Shown here: positions 17,803-26,117 of the stretch, piece by piece
Position numbering within the stretch: the first letter of the stretch is position 1
How the letters are laid out: each line of letters opens with the position of its first letter
Assembly (NCBI RefSeq): GCF_030866765.1
Contig: NZ_CP133017.1
Coordinates: 2,462,001-2,526,000, forward strand
Direction: 5' to 3'
Source of the DNA: Paenibacillus silvisoli
GTDB taxonomy: Bacteria > Bacillota > Bacilli > Paenibacillales > Paenibacillaceae
Length of the DNA: 64,000 bases
Program-made: the position numbers and the translations under genes
The notes under the pieces: model-generated
Seen by the model: the letters and a program-made list of their open reading frames with translations, nothing else
Told to the model about the DNA's origin: nothing
Databases searched by the model: none

Positions 17803-19215
17803 ATGATCTGGCGCAGCGTTGTCGGCAAGCTTTGGATTACGATTATCGGGCTCGTGGCAGTCGTCCTGCTGATCCTCGGCATGTTTCTGCTGCAGTATAT
17901 CGACATTGCCTTCAAAAACTCGCATGACGTGAAGGTGCTGTTCGTCTATACGGCGATCATCGGGTTTCTGTTATCTACGTTCTTTGCGTTCTTCTTATCG
18001 ACCAAAATCACGCAGCCGCTGCTGCAGCTGAAGAAGGCGGCCGATTTAATTTCCCAGGGCGAATACCGGACCCGCGTGCCCATTCGTTCGACCGATGAAA
18101 TCGGCGATCTCGCCAATGGGTTTAACCAAATGGCTTCCGAGCTGGAGACGCTGATCCGCGATTTGAACCATGAGAAGGACCATCTGGCGAGCGTCCACCG
18201 GAGCATGGCGGATGCCGTCGTAACCTTCGATGCGGAAGGCCAGATTATTTTGGCCAATCCGCACGGCCAGCAGCTGATCGATCAGTGGAAAGAGCTTGAG
18301 TGGACGGACGATTTCATCGGGGCGCATACGCAGGTGCCGGAGCCGCTGTTCGAGCTGTACCGCAAGGTGCTTCGCGAAGGCCGGGACTTGACCGACAAGG
18401 TTCAAGTCCAAAGCGGCGCATGGTCCGTCGTCATGGCGCCGCTCAAATCGAACGGCACCGTACGCGGCGCTGTCGCGGTTATCCGCGACGTGACGGAGGA
18501 GACGAAGCTGGAGAAGCTTCGCCGGGACTTCGTCGCGAACGTGTCGCACGAGATTCGGACGCCGCTCTCGATGCTGCAAGGCTACAGCGAAGCGCTGCTG
18601 GACGATATCGCCGGGTCGCCGGAAGAGCGCAAGGAGCTGGCGCAGGTCATTTACGAAGAATCGCTGCGTATGGGGCGTCTCGTAAAGGACTTGCTGGACC
18701 TGGCGAGAATGGAAGCCGGCCACATTGAGATGAAGCTGGTCGAAACGGATTTGACGGTGCTGCTGAAGCGCGTGCACCGCAAGTTTCTGGTTCGCGCGAA
18801 GGAAGAGGACATTCAGCTGCATCTCGAGCTTCCTTCGGAGCCGCTTCTCATCGAGCAGGCGGACGAGGACCGGTTGGAGCAGGTGCTTACCAATCTGCTG
18901 GACAATGCGATGCGGCATACGGCGAAGCAAGCGTCCATTGTGCTGAGCGGCTGCAACGTCTACAATGAGCGGAAAGCTTTTGTCGAGATCAAGGTGAAGG
19001 ACGAAGGGGAGGGCATTCCGCAGGAGGATTTGCCGTTCATCTTCGAACGGTTTTACAAAGCCGATAAGGCGCGCACACGCGGCGCTTCGTCGGGCGGAAC
19101 CGGCCTTGGCCTTGCGATCGTGAAGAGCATCATCGACGCCCATAAGGGTCAAATCAAGGCGGAAAGCGCCGTAGGGGTCGGCACGGCCTTTACCGTTCTG
19201 CTTCCCGTGAAATAA
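17803..19215 (+). CDS. resE: Sensor histidine kinase ResE, with very short extracytoplasmic loop
   Basis: Membrane kinase that phosphorylates ResD. Order of parts: TM1 about 10-31, a loop of only ~13 residues, TM2 about 45-66, HAMP 66-118, PAS about 136-228, HisKA with H249 in NVSHEIRTPLSM, and HATPase with NLLDNAMRHT, DEGEGIP and GTGLGLAI. B. subtilis ResE is about 590 residues with a large extracytoplasmic domain; this protein has 470 and practically lacks it. ATG 17803 is used; GTG 17800 is directly upstream in frame. Confidence 0.94.
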   Translation: MIWRSVVGKLWITIIGLVAVVLLILGMFLLQYIDIAFKNSHDVKVLFVYTAIIGFLLSTFFAFFLSTKITQPLLQLKKAADLISQGEYRTRVPIRSTDEIGDLANGFNQMASELETLIRDLNHEKDHLASVHRSMADAVVTFDAEGQIILANPHGQQLIDQWKELEWTDDFIGAHTQVPEPLFELYRKVLREGRDLTDKVQVQSGAWSVVMAPLKSNGTVRGAVAVIRDVTEETKLEKLRRDFVANVSHEIRTPLSMLQGYSEALLDDIAGSPEERKELAQVIYEESLRMGRLVKDLLDLARMEAGHIEMKLVETDLTVLLKRVHRKFLVRAKEEDIQLHLELPSEPLLIEQADEDRLEQVLTNLLDNAMRHTAKQASIVLSGCNVYNERKAFVEIKVKDEGEGIPQEDLPFIFERFYKADKARTRGASSGGTGLGLAIVKSIIDAHKGQIKAESAVGVGTAFTVLLPVK

Positions 19216-19221
19216 ACGTTA

Positions 19222-19263
19222 ATGGCGGCGCAAGGGCTTATCCTTGCGCCGCCATTCTCTTTT
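19222..19263 (+). terminator. Intrinsic terminator after resE
   Basis: A perfect 14-bp stem, ATGGCGGCGCAAGG (19222-19235) / CCTTGCGCCGCCAT (19242-19255), followed by TCTCTTTT. Confidence 0.92.
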
Positions 19264-19353
19264 CTACAGATTTCGAAAGTCGGTTCTTGTTGAAGGAAGT
19301 AGACAAATCTTGTTGGTCGTGAAACATTTTCATTGCTTAAATGCGTTTTTCGG

Positions 19354-19391
19354 ATAAAAAAAGCTCCGATCCTCGAAGAGGGTCGGAGCTT
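19354..19391 (-). terminator. Intrinsic terminator after serA
   Basis: Read on the minus strand, AAGCTCCGA (19391-19383) pairs with TCGGAGCTT (19369-19361) and is followed by a T run from the plus-strand A tract at 19356-19362. Confidence 0.9.
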
Positions 19392-19400
19392 CTGCAATTC

Positions 19401-20993
19401 TTACACCAATTTGATTTCTTTCGCCTTGTTCAAGTCAGGCAGCTTCACAAGCTCATTGATAACGTCCTTGGAAACGCCTTTGTCGACCGTCAGCACCATG
19501 ATCGCGGAACCGCCGACGAGCTCGCGGCCTACTTGCATCGTTGCGATGTTGACGTTGTTGTTGCCAAGCAGCATGCCGACATTGCCGATAATGCCCGGTT
19601 TGTCGTTATGCGAGATCAGAATGATGTTGCCTTCCGGCGCAACGTCGACAGGGAAACGGTCGATTTGTACGATCCGCGGGCCATAGCCTGTCAGCATCGT
19701 GCCCGTAACGAGGCGAGTCGCTGCTTTGGAACGAAGCTTAACGGTGATCGAGCTCGTAAAGTCGCGCGCTTCGTGAGACTTCTGCACGACGATGTTCACG
19801 TGACGCTCTTTCGCCAGGTGCATCGAGTTGACGACGTTCACTTGGTCGGAACCGAGGTGATGCGAGAGCACGCCGCGCACGATATAACGGGTAAGCGGCT
19901 GCGTATCGACATCAGCCAGCTCGCCGGTGTAGTTGACCGTAATTTCTTCTACGGCGCCTTCCGTCAATTGAGCGATGAAGCTGCCGAGCTTCTCGCCAAG
20001 ACCGAAGTACGGTTGAAGCTTGTTCAGCACTTCAGCCGGAATCGGCGGCATGTTGACCGCGTTCATAAACGGCTTGTCGCGCAAAATGTTCAATACTTGC
20101 TCGGATACATCGATCGCCACGTTCTCTTGCGCTTCGACGGTCGATGCGCCAAGGTGAGGCGTTACGATGATTTTCGGATGCTTCAGGAACGGGTGGTCGG
20201 CTGCCGGAGGCTCGACTTCGAATACGTCGAACGCCGCTCCGGCTACGATGCCTTGATCGATCGCTTCAACGAGCGCGTGCTCGTCGATGATGCCGCCGCG
20301 CGCGCAGTTCACGATGCGCATGCCCTTCTTCATCACTTCGAATTGAGCGCTGCCGATCATGTGACGCGTTTCCGGCGTCAATGGCGTATGAACGGTCATG
20401 AAATCGGCGTTGCGCACGATATCGTCCACGGAGGACAAACGAACGCCCATCTTCTCGGCGCGTTCTTCCGTCAGGAACGGGTCGTAGCCCCAAATTTCCA
20501 TGCCGAACGCTTTCGCGCGCTTAGCCACCTCGCTGCCGATACGGCCCATGCCGAGGACGCCGAGCACTTTGTTGCGAAGCTCTACGCCGACGAACGATTT
20601 GCGGTCCCATTCGCCGCCTACCGTTTTCAAGTAAGCTTGTGGAATGAAGCGCGCAACCGACATCATCATCGCGAAGGTGTGCTCGCAAGTGGTGATCGTG
20701 TTTCCGTCCGGTGCGTTAATAACGATAATTCCGCGTTGTGTAGCTGCTTCCAAGTCAATGTTGTCCACTCCGACGCCGGCGCGGCCGATAACCTTAAGCG
20801 ATTTGCCGGCTTCCATGATGCGGGCCGTAACGCGCGTTTGGCTGCGTACGAGAAGCGCATCGTATTCGCCGATAATGGCGACGAGCTCGTCCTCGCTCAA
20901 TCCCGGTTTTTTGTCGACAGCGACGTCCTCCGCATCCACGAGCTTCTGAATGCCAAGATCGCTGATTGGATCTGAGACCAATACTTTAAACAT
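19401..20993 (-). CDS. serA: D-3-phosphoglycerate dehydrogenase
   Basis: First step of serine synthesis, oxidising 3-phosphoglycerate with NAD. The catalytic part has the dinucleotide motif GVLGMGRIGSEVAKRAKAFG, the substrate arginine in NCARGGIIDE and the histidine in VTPHLGAST. It continues with the intervening domain and a C-terminal ACT domain (ILISHNDKPGIIGNVG), making the long 530-residue form that can be regulated by serine. AGGAGGCAACCC precedes the ATG. It is the only housekeeping gene on the minus strand in the left third of the window. Confidence 0.97.
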   Translation of the reverse strand: MFKVLVSDPISDLGIQKLVDAEDVAVDKKPGLSEDELVAIIGEYDALLVRSQTRVTARIMEAGKSLKVIGRAGVGVDNIDLEAATQRGIIVINAPDGNTITTCEHTFAMMMSVARFIPQAYLKTVGGEWDRKSFVGVELRNKVLGVLGMGRIGSEVAKRAKAFGMEIWGYDPFLTEERAEKMGVRLSSVDDIVRNADFMTVHTPLTPETRHMIGSAQFEVMKKGMRIVNCARGGIIDEHALVEAIDQGIVAGAAFDVFEVEPPAADHPFLKHPKIIVTPHLGASTVEAQENVAIDVSEQVLNILRDKPFMNAVNMPPIPAEVLNKLQPYFGLGEKLGSFIAQLTEGAVEEITVNYTGELADVDTQPLTRYIVRGVLSHHLGSDQVNVVNSMHLAKERHVNIVVQKSHEARDFTSSITVKLRSKAATRLVTGTMLTGYGPRIVQIDRFPVDVAPEGNIILISHNDKPGIIGNVGMLLGNNNVNIATMQVGRELVGGSAIMVLTVDKGVSKDVINELVKLPDLNKAKEIKLV

Positions 20994-21042
20994 GTTGGGT
21001 TGCCTCCTGAGCGTTGAATGATGATGTATAGTATAAGTGAAA

Positions 21043-21090
21043 GACCCTCGTTAAGCAGAACTGCACAAGGCGGCCGCTTAGGCGAGGGTC
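21043..21090 (-). promoter_or_regulatory. Palindrome upstream of serA (leader hairpin or operator)
   Basis: GACCCTCG (21043-21050) and CGAGGGTC (21083-21090) form a perfect 8-bp inverted repeat, extended by TTAAGC/GCTTA inside it. On the minus strand it ends about 50 nt before the serA start. Two -10-like boxes (TATACT, TATACA) lie just downstream of it, and TTAACG in its arm could serve as a -35, so it may be an operator over the promoter. No T-box consensus was seen. Confidence 0.5.
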
Positions 21091-21203
21091 TGTTCACACG
21101 ATCACACGTCATGCTATTGTTGTACCGGATGGACCAACAGAACCAGGCTACATTAATGTTTACTATTTTAAGCAAGTAAAGTGGAAAATGCAATCATTAA
21201 AAC

Positions 21204-21232
21204 TTGCCCAAATGTGAAATTTTCGTTATGAT
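21204..21232 (+). promoter_or_regulatory. Sigma-A promoter of the rhodanese gene
   Basis: TTGCCC (21204-21209), a 17-nt spacer, and TATGAT (21227-21232). A transcript starting near 21239 would leave a short leader before GTG 21258. Confidence 0.72.
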
Positions 21233-21257
21233 CGACCGTGAAAAGGGGGCTGAATTC

Positions 21258-21584
21258 GTGGAAAGATGGAGCAATATCGAGCCGGAGGCGTTCATGGCGC
21301 TCGTGCGCGACGGAAAGCTCGCACCCGATCAAATAATCGACGTGCGTGAACTGGGAGAATGGAATTATTACCATATAGATCATAGCACGTTAATGCCGCT
21401 GTCCGAATTTCAAACGCGGGAAGGCGAAGTGGACCGGGAGCGTCCGGTCTATGTCATCTGCGCGCATGGCGTAAGAAGCGACGCGGTTTGCCGCTATTTA
21501 AGTGAAAAAGGATACGGCAACCTCACCAATGTCATTGGCGGAATGGCTGCCGTATCCTCGCTGGATGGCTTTGAATACGATTAG
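21258..21584 (+). CDS. Single-domain rhodanese-like protein
   Basis: A small cytoplasmic sulfurtransferase domain. The active-site loop C68-AHGVRS74 has the rhodanese pattern CxxGxRS, and the N-terminal IIDVRELGEW is the usual first conserved block. GTG 21258 is chosen because AAAAGGGGG (21241-21249) lies ahead of it and because upstream candidates (ATG 21228) fall inside the promoter -10. 108 residues. The sulfur acceptor is unknown; it is monocistronic and convergent with the next gene. Confidence 0.88.
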   Translation: MERWSNIEPEAFMALVRDGKLAPDQIIDVRELGEWNYYHIDHSTLMPLSEFQTREGEVDRERPVYVICAHGVRSDAVCRYLSEKGYGNLTNVIGGMAAVSSLDGFEYD

Positions 21585-21607
21585 GGTTAACCTTAGGAGC
21601 GTTAGCG

Positions 21608-22534
21608 CTACTCTTTCTCCGGGAAGAAGAAAGGCAGCTGCGGGAGCAGCTCTTTCGCGTACAGCTGGGCTTTGCTCTGGCTGAAGTCGCCGGAACGGAC
21701 CGCTTCGGTGCTGATAAGCAGATCTACGATGGCGTTGACCGTCTTGATCTTCATGTTGGCCGCTTGGCCGGAAGTAATAAACTGGTCGACGCGGGCCGTT
21801 AGATCCTGCGGATAGAACGGCGACAGCTCCTTGCGCGCATTGAGCTGGTCGGCCATCAGCTTGTTCTTGACCGTGAGCGGAAGCGGCTTCCATTGCTGGA
21901 TCGTCAGAACGGCTTTGACGTCATAATGATCCGGAATGTTCGGATTGACCGATGCGCTCCATTTCAGCATGGAATCATAGTAGTTTAACTGGCCTGCCAC
22001 CGCGAACTTCACGCCTTGCGTATAATAGGCATCCTTCATTAATGCTTTCATGAGATCGGTCGCGCTCAAGTCTTTGGCGGAGCCTGCGCCGCGCTGCGCC
22101 GCTTCGCTGAACATCCGCAAACTCTTCAGAAGCTGAAGCTGCGCGTTTTCCAGCAGCGGGGAGCTCTTCGGCACGGAGGCATGCTCGGCTTCGTTATATT
22201 TTTGTTCCGCAACGCCGGATAATTCCTTCAGCGCGGAGCTGACATCCGTCAATTGCTGGGAAGATAGTTTATGTATCGTTTCGAACAAGCTCGTTTGAAA
22301 TTCACGGTAAGGCAAAAATACGGTATGATAGAATGAAACCAGATCCTGCTGTTGATAGGCGGTTACGCTGCTAGTTTTGTTCGCGCTGAGATGCTTCGTA
22401 TTCTCGACCAGCTTCGCTTCGGTTTGGTCCGAGCCTATCTTGACGCCGTAGAAGAAAGCGCCCACGGCGATTACGAGCATGAATATGAATCCAAGACTAA
22501 AGAGCATTTCGGTGCGTGACAGTCGTTTCTCCAT
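21608..22534 (-). CDS. Membrane-anchored protein of unknown function
   Basis: 308 residues with one N-terminal membrane segment (MLFSLGFIFMLVIAVGAFFYG) and a long, mainly helical and hydrophilic remainder predicted to lie outside the membrane. I recognise no domain or catalytic motif. The start at 22534 (MEKRLSRTEM) is used because GAGGAGAA lies just upstream on the minus strand; a start at 22552 would overlap that site. It is a single gene, convergent with the rhodanese and divergent from the CPBP gene. Confidence 0.78.
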   Translation of the reverse strand: MEKRLSRTEMLFSLGFIFMLVIAVGAFFYGVKIGSDQTEAKLVENTKHLSANKTSSVTAYQQQDLVSFYHTVFLPYREFQTSLFETIHKLSSQQLTDVSSALKELSGVAEQKYNEAEHASVPKSSPLLENAQLQLLKSLRMFSEAAQRGAGSAKDLSATDLMKALMKDAYYTQGVKFAVAGQLNYYDSMLKWSASVNPNIPDHYDVKAVLTIQQWKPLPLTVKNKLMADQLNARKELSPFYPQDLTARVDQFITSGQAANMKIKTVNAIVDLLISTEAVRSGDFSQSKAQLYAKELLPQLPFFFPEKE

Positions 22535-22661
22535 CGTATTCTCCTCATCCATTCGTTCGTCAATAATCGTCGGATTCTGTCAATTTGATTCGATTGTCCT
22601 ACTAGTATAGGTGAAATGCATTCAAAAGGAAATATGAACCTTCCATAGCAGGGAGCTGGGT

Positions 22662-23252
22662 ATGAAAAAATTCGATCTCCGCAAGTTGAAGCTGAAAACG
22701 GTGAGCGTCGACCAGATCGACGATCGCATGCTGCTTATCAATTTGTACGCAACGCAGGCAATTACTCTAGTTATCGGTTTTATATGGCTATTATTTCAGC
22801 ATCGGAACCCATTTTTATTATTTGCCGCGCCGGAAGGGCTGAATTATCTTTATTTCGGCGCCGGCTTGGCGGCGCTCGTCATCGCGATCGACTACCTTTC
22901 CGCCCGTTTTGTGCCGGAGGAAGCGAACGATGACGGCGGAGTAAACGAGCGGATTTTCAAAGAGCGCCCGATCTGGCATATTGTCGTCTTGTCGCTGATC
23001 GTGTCGATTTGCGAGGAGACGCTGTTTCGCGGCGCGATCCAGCACGGAATCGGCCCGTACTGGACAAGCATTATTTTTGCGACGATCCATGTCCGTTATT
23101 TGAAGCACTGGATTCCGACGGGACTGGTGTTCGCCATCAGCTACGCGCTGGGCTGGATCTACATCAAGACAGGAACGCTTTGGGCCCCGATTATTGCGCA
23201 TTTCTTAATTGATATGATTATGGGCCTTGTGATCCGATTCCGGAGGGAATAA
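22662..23252 (+). CDS. CPBP-family intramembrane protease
   Basis: Multi-pass membrane protein of the CAAX protease/bacteriocin-processing (Abi) family. Motif 1 is E118-E119-TLF-R123 (EExxxR), motif 2 has the histidine in FATIHVRY, and motif 3 is HFLIDMIMG near the C terminus, so the presumed metal ligands are intact. 196 residues. Substrate unknown. The stop overlaps the start of the next small gene (TAATG), so the two are coupled. Confidence 0.9.
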   Translation: MKKFDLRKLKLKTVSVDQIDDRMLLINLYATQAITLVIGFIWLLFQHRNPFLLFAAPEGLNYLYFGAGLAALVIAIDYLSARFVPEEANDDGGVNERIFKERPIWHIVVLSLIVSICEETLFRGAIQHGIGPYWTSIIFATIHVRYLKHWIPTGLVFAISYALGWIYIKTGTLWAPIIAHFLIDMIMGLVIRFRRE

Positions 23253-23479
23253 TGAGCAGAGTTCAAAAATTTGGCAGCAGAAAATCCGGCGGCGGCAAGC
23301 AGCCTGGCGGCGCGCGAAGCGAAATGGCGGCAGCGTCGGAAGGCGGCGCGATGCCGTCCCGCCGGACAAAGCATCCTTCGAACAAACAGCAGATGGCCAA
23401 TTGGTTTTACCGCGTCCTGATCTTTCTCTTCCTGCTTCTGATGGCAGGACTTTTTTGGTGGGGGAATCAGTTCGATTAG
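23252..23479 (+). CDS. Small single-span membrane protein of unknown function
   Basis: 75 residues: a basic Gly/Ser/Lys-rich N-terminal half and one C-terminal membrane segment (VLIFLFLLLMAGLFWWG). No family recognised. The ATG overlaps the stop codon of the CPBP gene, which argues that it is real and co-expressed. Confidence 0.68.
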   Translation: MSRVQKFGSRKSGGGKQPGGARSEMAAASEGGAMPSRRTKHPSNKQQMANWFYRVLIFLFLLLMAGLFWWGNQFD

Positions 23480-23515
23480 CCGCTGCGGGCAGCGTTGGGG
23501 GAGGTGTCGGATATC

Positions 23516-24397
23516 GTGTGGATAGCATTAACGGCCGCTGTAGCGGCAGCCGCGGTTGCTGCGGCAGGCGGCATCATGGCGAGGACGTCATTTAGGTATC
23601 AGCTGGATGAACTGTCGGTTTCGTTGGACCGGCTTCCGCCGGCGTTTGACGGAACAAAGCTATTATTCATTTCGGATATACATAGAAGAACCATTTCGGA
23701 CGACGTCGTTGCGCGGATTCAAGCGGCGGGCGGTGCGGATCTGGTGCTGATCGGCGGCGATCTGCGCGAGCGGAAAGTGCCGATTGATAGAACGCGAAGC
23801 AATGTGCGGCAGCTGGCGCGAGTCGCGCCAATCTACGTCGTTTACGGCAATCACGATTATGATGAGGATATGCGGCCGCTTGAGGTGATGCTGCAGGAGG
23901 AACGAGCCAAGGTTCTCGTCAATGAATCGGTCATCCTGGAGAAGAGGGACGGAAGCCGGATTCGGCTGACAGGCGTCGATGATCCTCGTACGTTTCGGGA
24001 CCGGCTGGAGCTGGCGCTAAGCGATCCCGATGATTTCTCCGGCACAGCAGCAAAACCGTTCACGTTAGTGCTGGCTCACGATCCGATACTTGCTAAACGG
24101 ATGAACGGCGCGCAGATGCTGGAGGTGGATCTTATCCTCTCCGGCCATACGCACGGGGGTCAAATAACGATGCCGCTGATCGGACCGACGTGGCGCGGCA
24201 AGGAGCCATCCGGCTACTGGCGCGGCTGGTTCGACCTGGCGCAGCGCGAAAAAACCGGAGCCACGGGGCCCCGGCTGTTCGTCAGCTGCGGTTTCGGGAC
24301 GTCCCGGCTGCCGCTTCGTTTTGGAGCGCCGGCGCAATACCATCTGCTTACTTTGCGGTCTGCTGCGTCTGCTCCTCCAGCCCGAGGTCAATCGTAG
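23516..24397 (+). CDS. Metallophosphoesterase (YkuE-like)
   Basis: Calcineurin-like phosphoesterase with an N-terminal hydrophobic anchor or signal. The metal motifs are in order: DIH in LLFISDIHRR, GGDL, GNHD in YGNHDYD, AHDP, and GHTHGGQ. GTG 23516 is favoured because GGGGGAGG (23497-23504) lies 11 nt upstream. About 293 residues. The family includes phosphodiesterases acting on lipids and envelope; the actual substrate is not evident. Its 3' end overlaps the convergent deacetylase gene by 50 bp. Confidence 0.9.
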   Translation: MWIALTAAVAAAAVAAAGGIMARTSFRYQLDELSVSLDRLPPAFDGTKLLFISDIHRRTISDDVVARIQAAGGADLVLIGGDLRERKVPIDRTRSNVRQLARVAPIYVVYGNHDYDEDMRPLEVMLQEERAKVLVNESVILEKRDGSRIRLTGVDDPRTFRDRLELALSDPDDFSGTAAKPFTLVLAHDPILAKRMNGAQMLEVDLILSGHTHGGQITMPLIGPTWRGKEPSGYWRGWFDLAQREKTGATGPRLFVSCGFGTSRLPLRFGAPAQYHLLTLRSAASAPPARGQS

Positions 24398-25355
24398 CCG
24401 GATCGATAAAGCCGTAGCCTTTGCTTTCGAGCTTCGTCAGCAGCTCGTCGAGCGCTTCGGTCGTCCACGGCAGCTCGTGCATAAGAATGTTGACGCCCGG
24501 GTGCAGCTGTTCAAGCACGTTGGCGATCACTTTGTCCGGTTTGTTTTTCGTGCTGCTGTCCCAATCCAGCGAACCGTTGGACCAGGTCATATAGAGCATG
24601 CCGCGGTCGCGGACGACTTTCTTCACGTAATCATTGCCCGACCCGAATGGGGGACGGAAAAATACCGGCTCCGTGCCGATCACGTCTTTGACGATTTTTT
24701 GGACGTCGTCGACCTGCTTCTGAACCGAGGCTTGCGATTCTTTCTTTAAATCAATATGATCCCAGGAATGGTTGCCGATCGTTTGCCCGCGATCGGCTAT
24801 TTTTTTGAGCAGCTCGGGGTGCGCCTTCACGCGGTAGCCATTGACGAAGAAGATCGCTTTCGCTTTGTGCTTATCCAACGTGTCGAGCAGGGAGCTCATC
24901 ATTTTATCTTCTTTCGGTCCGTCATCGAAGGTGAGCAGCACGACCTTGTTGGTCGTCGCCGCCTTGTCGATCGGTACGAAGCTGTACACTTTATTCATCT
25001 TATACAGCTTCTTCGCCGGCTCCGGATCCGAAGTCTGCGCCGCATTCGAATCAGGGTCGGTTTCGGGCTCCGTCGACGGTTCAGTCGCAGGCTTGTTTGC
25101 CCCGTTTCCCGTCCCCGTTTCCTTCTCCGGTTCCGTTCCGGTTGTTGCATTCGTGCCGCTGTCGGCAGGCTGATTGTCATTGACGGCAGCATTTCCGTCA
25201 CCGGGCGCAGGCTCGTTTACGCTCGCGGCGGGCGGATTGGCAGCATTTGAAGTCGTCGTATCGTTCGTGCGGTTTGACGAATTTCCGCAGCCGGACAGAA
25301 GCAGCGCGGCTGCCAATAGGATGATGGAGAGGGCGTGCGGTTTGCGAATCGGCAT
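24348..25355 (-). CDS. Polysaccharide deacetylase lipoprotein
   Basis: NodB-domain carbohydrate esterase, probably removing acetyl groups from peptidoglycan or another wall glycan. Signal peptide with lipobox LLSGC gives an acylated C23. Residues 24 to about 118 are a low-complexity Asn/Pro/Thr/Glu linker. The deacetylase domain has the aspartate pair D144-D145 in LTFDDGP, the metal histidines H196 and H200 in NHSWDH, and RPPFG. AGGAGG precedes the ATG. No sign of the sporulation-specific PdaA architecture. Confidence 0.92.
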   Translation of the reverse strand: MPIRKPHALSIILLAAALLLSGCGNSSNRTNDTTTSNAANPPAASVNEPAPGDGNAAVNDNQPADSGTNATTGTEPEKETGTGNGANKPATEPSTEPETDPDSNAAQTSDPEPAKKLYKMNKVYSFVPIDKAATTNKVVLLTFDDGPKEDKMMSSLLDTLDKHKAKAIFFVNGYRVKAHPELLKKIADRGQTIGNHSWDHIDLKKESQASVQKQVDDVQKIVKDVIGTEPVFFRPPFGSGNDYVKKVVRDRGMLYMTWSNGSLDWDSSTKNKPDKVIANVLEQLHPGVNILMHELPWTTEALDELLTKLESKGYGFIDPATIDLGLEEQTQQTAK

Positions 25356-25535
25356 GCTGTCAACCTCCTGTTGAATTCGTGGATGGGTATGCTTAAACAG
25401 AATGCACTTATTGTATCATATTTCGAATTTAGGCCGATCTTTACTACTTCCTAAATTTGTGATGGATGGATCTCCGCCTGCCTAGGTAAAGCTAAACGCG
25501 AACCGGAATCAGCATTCAGCATAGGAGGTTTGCCA

Positions 25536-25859
25536 ATGAGGTGGACGGGATTTCTGATTGGAAGCCTTGCCGGAATGGCAGCGGCGGCATACGTAGCGAG
25601 GAGAAGACCGGGCATGTTCGCATGGGCGACCAGCGCTGCGGGCACGGCCGTTAACGGTATGACGCGAAGGGCGATGGGAGCGGTCATCAGCCGAAAGTTC
25701 GGCGCGAGAGACGCGGTGCAGCATGCCGCCCCAAAGCGTACAGACGCTTCCGCAAAAGGGTCCGGCGACGCTTGGGGACAAATTGAATTGCTGCTGAACA
25801 GCGACCCCGGCGTAAAGGAGCAAGTCGATCAAATAAAAGCGGAAGCGAAACCTCATTAA
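25536..25859 (+). CDS. Small membrane-associated protein of unknown function
   Basis: 107 residues. A glycine/alanine-rich hydrophobic start (GFLIGSLAGMAAAAYVARRR) resembles the anchors of YtxH-like proteins, followed by a basic stretch and a hydrophilic tail. ATG 25536 follows a perfect AGGAGG (25523-25528). No function can be assigned. It is bounded by a divergent gene upstream and a strong terminator downstream, so it is probably transcribed alone. Confidence 0.72.
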   Translation: MRWTGFLIGSLAGMAAAAYVARRRPGMFAWATSAAGTAVNGMTRRAMGAVISRKFGARDAVQHAAPKRTDASAKGSGDAWGQIELLLNSDPGVKEQVDQIKAEAKPH

Positions 25860-25873
25860 TTTATGCAACATTT

Positions 25874-25933
25874 AGAATCGTTTTGCCGTTTTGTTACGTA
25901 GTAACGATAAACGGCAGGCGATTCTTTTTTTGT
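25874..25933 (+). terminator. Long intrinsic terminator
   Basis: Three stacked stems: AGAATCG (25874-25880) / CGATTCT (25919-25925), TGCCGTTT / AAACGGCA, and GTTAC / GTAAC, followed by a run of seven T. Confidence 0.93.
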
Positions 25934-26117
25934 TTCTTTTAGTGCATTCCACCCCCAGACATGCTAACATAGTTACATAAACACAATTTAATCACTCAAA
26001 CCTACGCTGCTTCATACGCTATGTATAACAGATACTATCCGCGTTCAGTGTGCTTTCGAAGACGGTTTTTGCTCCGAGTATACGAAGCAGATGCTACTCG
26101 AAAAGGAGGATCCTATC

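Noticed and set aside
19341-20975. A 544-codon open frame on the plus strand opposite serA
   Set aside because: It is the antisense shadow of serA: amino-acid composition is Arg/His/Ala-rich and there is no binding site or family resemblance.
20994-21200. T-box leader for serA
   Set aside because: No antiterminator consensus and no specifier-loop arrangement were found on the minus strand.
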